From NCBI GenBank assembly GCA_013813615.1, contig JACCRJ010000522.1:1-7264 (forward strand): DNA of 7,264 nucleotides. Direction: 5' to 3'. This DNA is from Lautropia sp. (GTDB taxonomy: Bacteria > Pseudomonadota > Gammaproteobacteria > Burkholderiales > Burkholderiaceae_E). The position numbers were made by a program, and so were the translations under genes. The notes under the pieces are model-generated. The model made no database searches, was not told the origin of the DNA, and was given only the letters and a program-made list of their open reading frames with translations. Of the stretch, positions 6,226 through 7,264 are shown piece after piece. Every line of letters begins with the position of its first letter. The stretch's first letter is position 1.

Positions 6226-7264
6226 CAGGCGCGTGCCTGGCAGAAAAAGCGAGCAGCCCTGCTGCTAGCAGGACCAGCATCGAAAGCGCCGCTACCGGCC
6301 AGTTGCCGCTGCGTGCGAACGGCGTGAGCCCGCTGCGTCCCTGCACCGTTGCCGACAGCGCGCCCAGCTGGTAGGCGGGGAGGGCGCCGATCACCCGGCC
6401 GTCGAAATCGATGGCGGCAGTCACGCCGGTGTTGGTCGCGCGAATCATCGGCCGCGCCGTTTCCAGCGTCCGCATCCGCGCGATCTGAAGGTGCTGCGGC
6501 AAGGCGTGGGAGTCTCCGAACCAGGCGATGTTGCTGACATTGGCGAGGATGGTTGCGCCGTCGGGCGCAGCCAGGGCGGGCAGCAGTTCCTCGCCGAAGA
6601 CATCTTCATAGCAGATGTTGAAGGCGATCCGCTGGGGCCCCACCACGAATGGCGTCTGGTCCGGCGCGCCCCGCCCGAAGTCGCCCAGGGGAATCGTCAT
6701 CAGGTCCACGAACCAGCGAAACCCCCATGGCACGAACTCGCCGAACGGCACCAGGTGGTGCTTGTCGTAGCGCGCCGGTCTCGTACCCGCCGCGAACACG
6801 GCGCGGTCGAACAGCAGCACGCTGTTGGTCGGCAGCGCCGGCCCCGCCACGGTCTGTCCGTCGGCGGGGCGGTCGCCGGTGGGCAGCGCCGCGGTGTTCA
6901 AGGGCATGCCGATGGCGACGGCCGAACCCGAGGACAGCACGAAGCGCTCGAGCCGCTCGGCAAGCTCCGGCGGCGTCGATGACCAGGGAACGGTCCAGGC
7001 GGTTTCCGGCAGAACGATCAGGTCTGCCGGTTCGGCTTCGATCAGCTCCAGGTATCGCTGCAGGGTCTGCCGCGCAACTCGCGGGTCGAATTTCAGCCGC
7101 TGCGGCACGTTGCCCTGCAGGAGCCGGACCTTCAGCGCGGCGCCTGCGGGTTCGCTCCAGACGATGCCTTTCGCGGCGGCGCCGCCGGCCAGCAGCGCCG
7201 CGATCACGGCCAGCGCCGGTATCGAATGCGTCGCGGCCGCGGCGCTGCCAAAGCCGTGCAGCAG
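6200..7264 (-). CDS. lnt: Apolipoprotein N-acyltransferase, C-terminal part
   Basis: This is the last 354 residues of Lnt (about 500-512 in full); the frame is open to the right edge, and the GTG at 7207 is internal. Lnt is an inner-membrane enzyme that moves an acyl chain from a phospholipid to the N-terminal cysteine of apolipoproteins, the last step of lipoprotein maturation. The visible part starts with a hydrophobic helix and runs into the periplasmic nitrilase-like domain ([14 protein letters not shown]). The triad is in place: Glu in VLPETAW (codon 7006-7004), Lys in [15 protein letters not shown] (6763-6761), and Cys in [12 protein letters not shown] (6613-6611). [23 protein letters not shown] and RATNTGVTA follow, then a last membrane helix ([20 protein letters not shown]). 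The N-terminal membrane helices are outside the window. It is the first gene of the minus-strand series seen here. Confidence 0.96.
   Translation of the reverse strand: MLHGFGSAAAATHSIPALAVIAALLAGGAAAKGIVWSEPAGAALKVRLLQGNVPQRLKFDPRVARQTLQRYLELIEAEPADLIVLPETAWTVPWSSTPPELAERLERFVLSSGSAVAIGMPLNTAALPTGDRPADGQTVAGPALPTNSVLLFDRAVFAAGTRPARYDKHHLVPFGEFVPWGFRWFVDLMTIPLGDFGRGAPDQTPFVVGPQRIAFNICYEDVFGEELLPALAAPDGATILANVSNIAWFGDSHALPQHLQIARMRTLETARPMIRATNTGVTAAIDFDGRVIGALPAYQLGALSATVQGRSGLTPFARSGNWPVAALSMLVLLAAGLLAFSARHAPGGALRQTR

Noticed and set aside
6219..6232. The hairpin GCGCCT-CC-AGGCGC near the end of lnt as a terminator
   Set aside because: It lies inside the coding sequence, has a loop of only two bases and is not followed by a T run in the direction of lnt.
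6530..6560. Loss of Asp in the Lnt motif SNDxWFG (here SNIAWFG)
   Set aside because: As I recall, hydrophobic residues at this place are common in betaproteobacterial Lnt, and the catalytic Glu-Lys-Cys are intact.
7205..7207. A GTG at 7207 as the start of lnt
   Set aside because: The frame continues open to the window edge, and the protein would lack all N-terminal membrane helices; the codon is internal.

Overview
This is a high-GC window with an ordinary housekeeping layout. It most resembles a betaproteobacterium (Burkholderiales/Rhodocyclales type). The evidence is the gene order (lnt-glyQ-glyS-gmhB-plsC-ygjP-like-gloA, with rsmA converging on it), the split alpha2beta2 glycyl-tRNA synthetase, protein signatures such as KHQSTWET in PlsC and [11 protein letters not shown] in Lnt, and a GC-rich intergenic repeat of a kind I remember from Burkholderiales. 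The genus cannot be read from the sequence.

Layout from left to right. Positions 1-335 (+) hold the 3' end of rsmA (ksgA). Positions 336-511 are non-coding and hold two diverged copies of a GC-rich hairpin repeat, facing each other, each starting at the stop codon of its flanking gene. From 512 to the right edge everything is read on the minus strand as one closely packed series. In transcription order it is lnt (cut by the right edge), a 62-base gap with a possible promoter, glyQ, glyS (ATGA overlap), gmhB (25-base gap, GTG start with a good Shine-Dalgarno), plsC (7-base gap), a YgjP/M48-like zinc metallopeptidase (23-base gap), and gloA (10-base gap).

How the genes fit together. Three products serve the cell envelope: Lnt finishes lipoprotein acylation, GmhB makes an intermediate of the LPS heptose, and PlsC makes phosphatidic acid. 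GlyQ and GlyS form one enzyme that charges tRNA-Gly. GloA removes methylglyoxal, and RsmA dimethylates 16S rRNA. The spacing suggests co-transcription from glyQ, or from lnt, through to gloA, ending in the repeat-rich region that separates it from rsmA.

I see no mobile element, CRISPR array, phage gene, toxin-antitoxin pair or unknown multi-gene system. The points worth a second look are small: the paired stop-codon-anchored repeat at 333-514; an Asp-to-Glu change in the catalytic DxD motif of GmhB, with an altered neighbouring loop; a 9-base tandem repeat inside glyS; an AT-rich, rare-codon patch in plsC; and a pyrimidine-rich glyQ leader without a Shine-Dalgarno.
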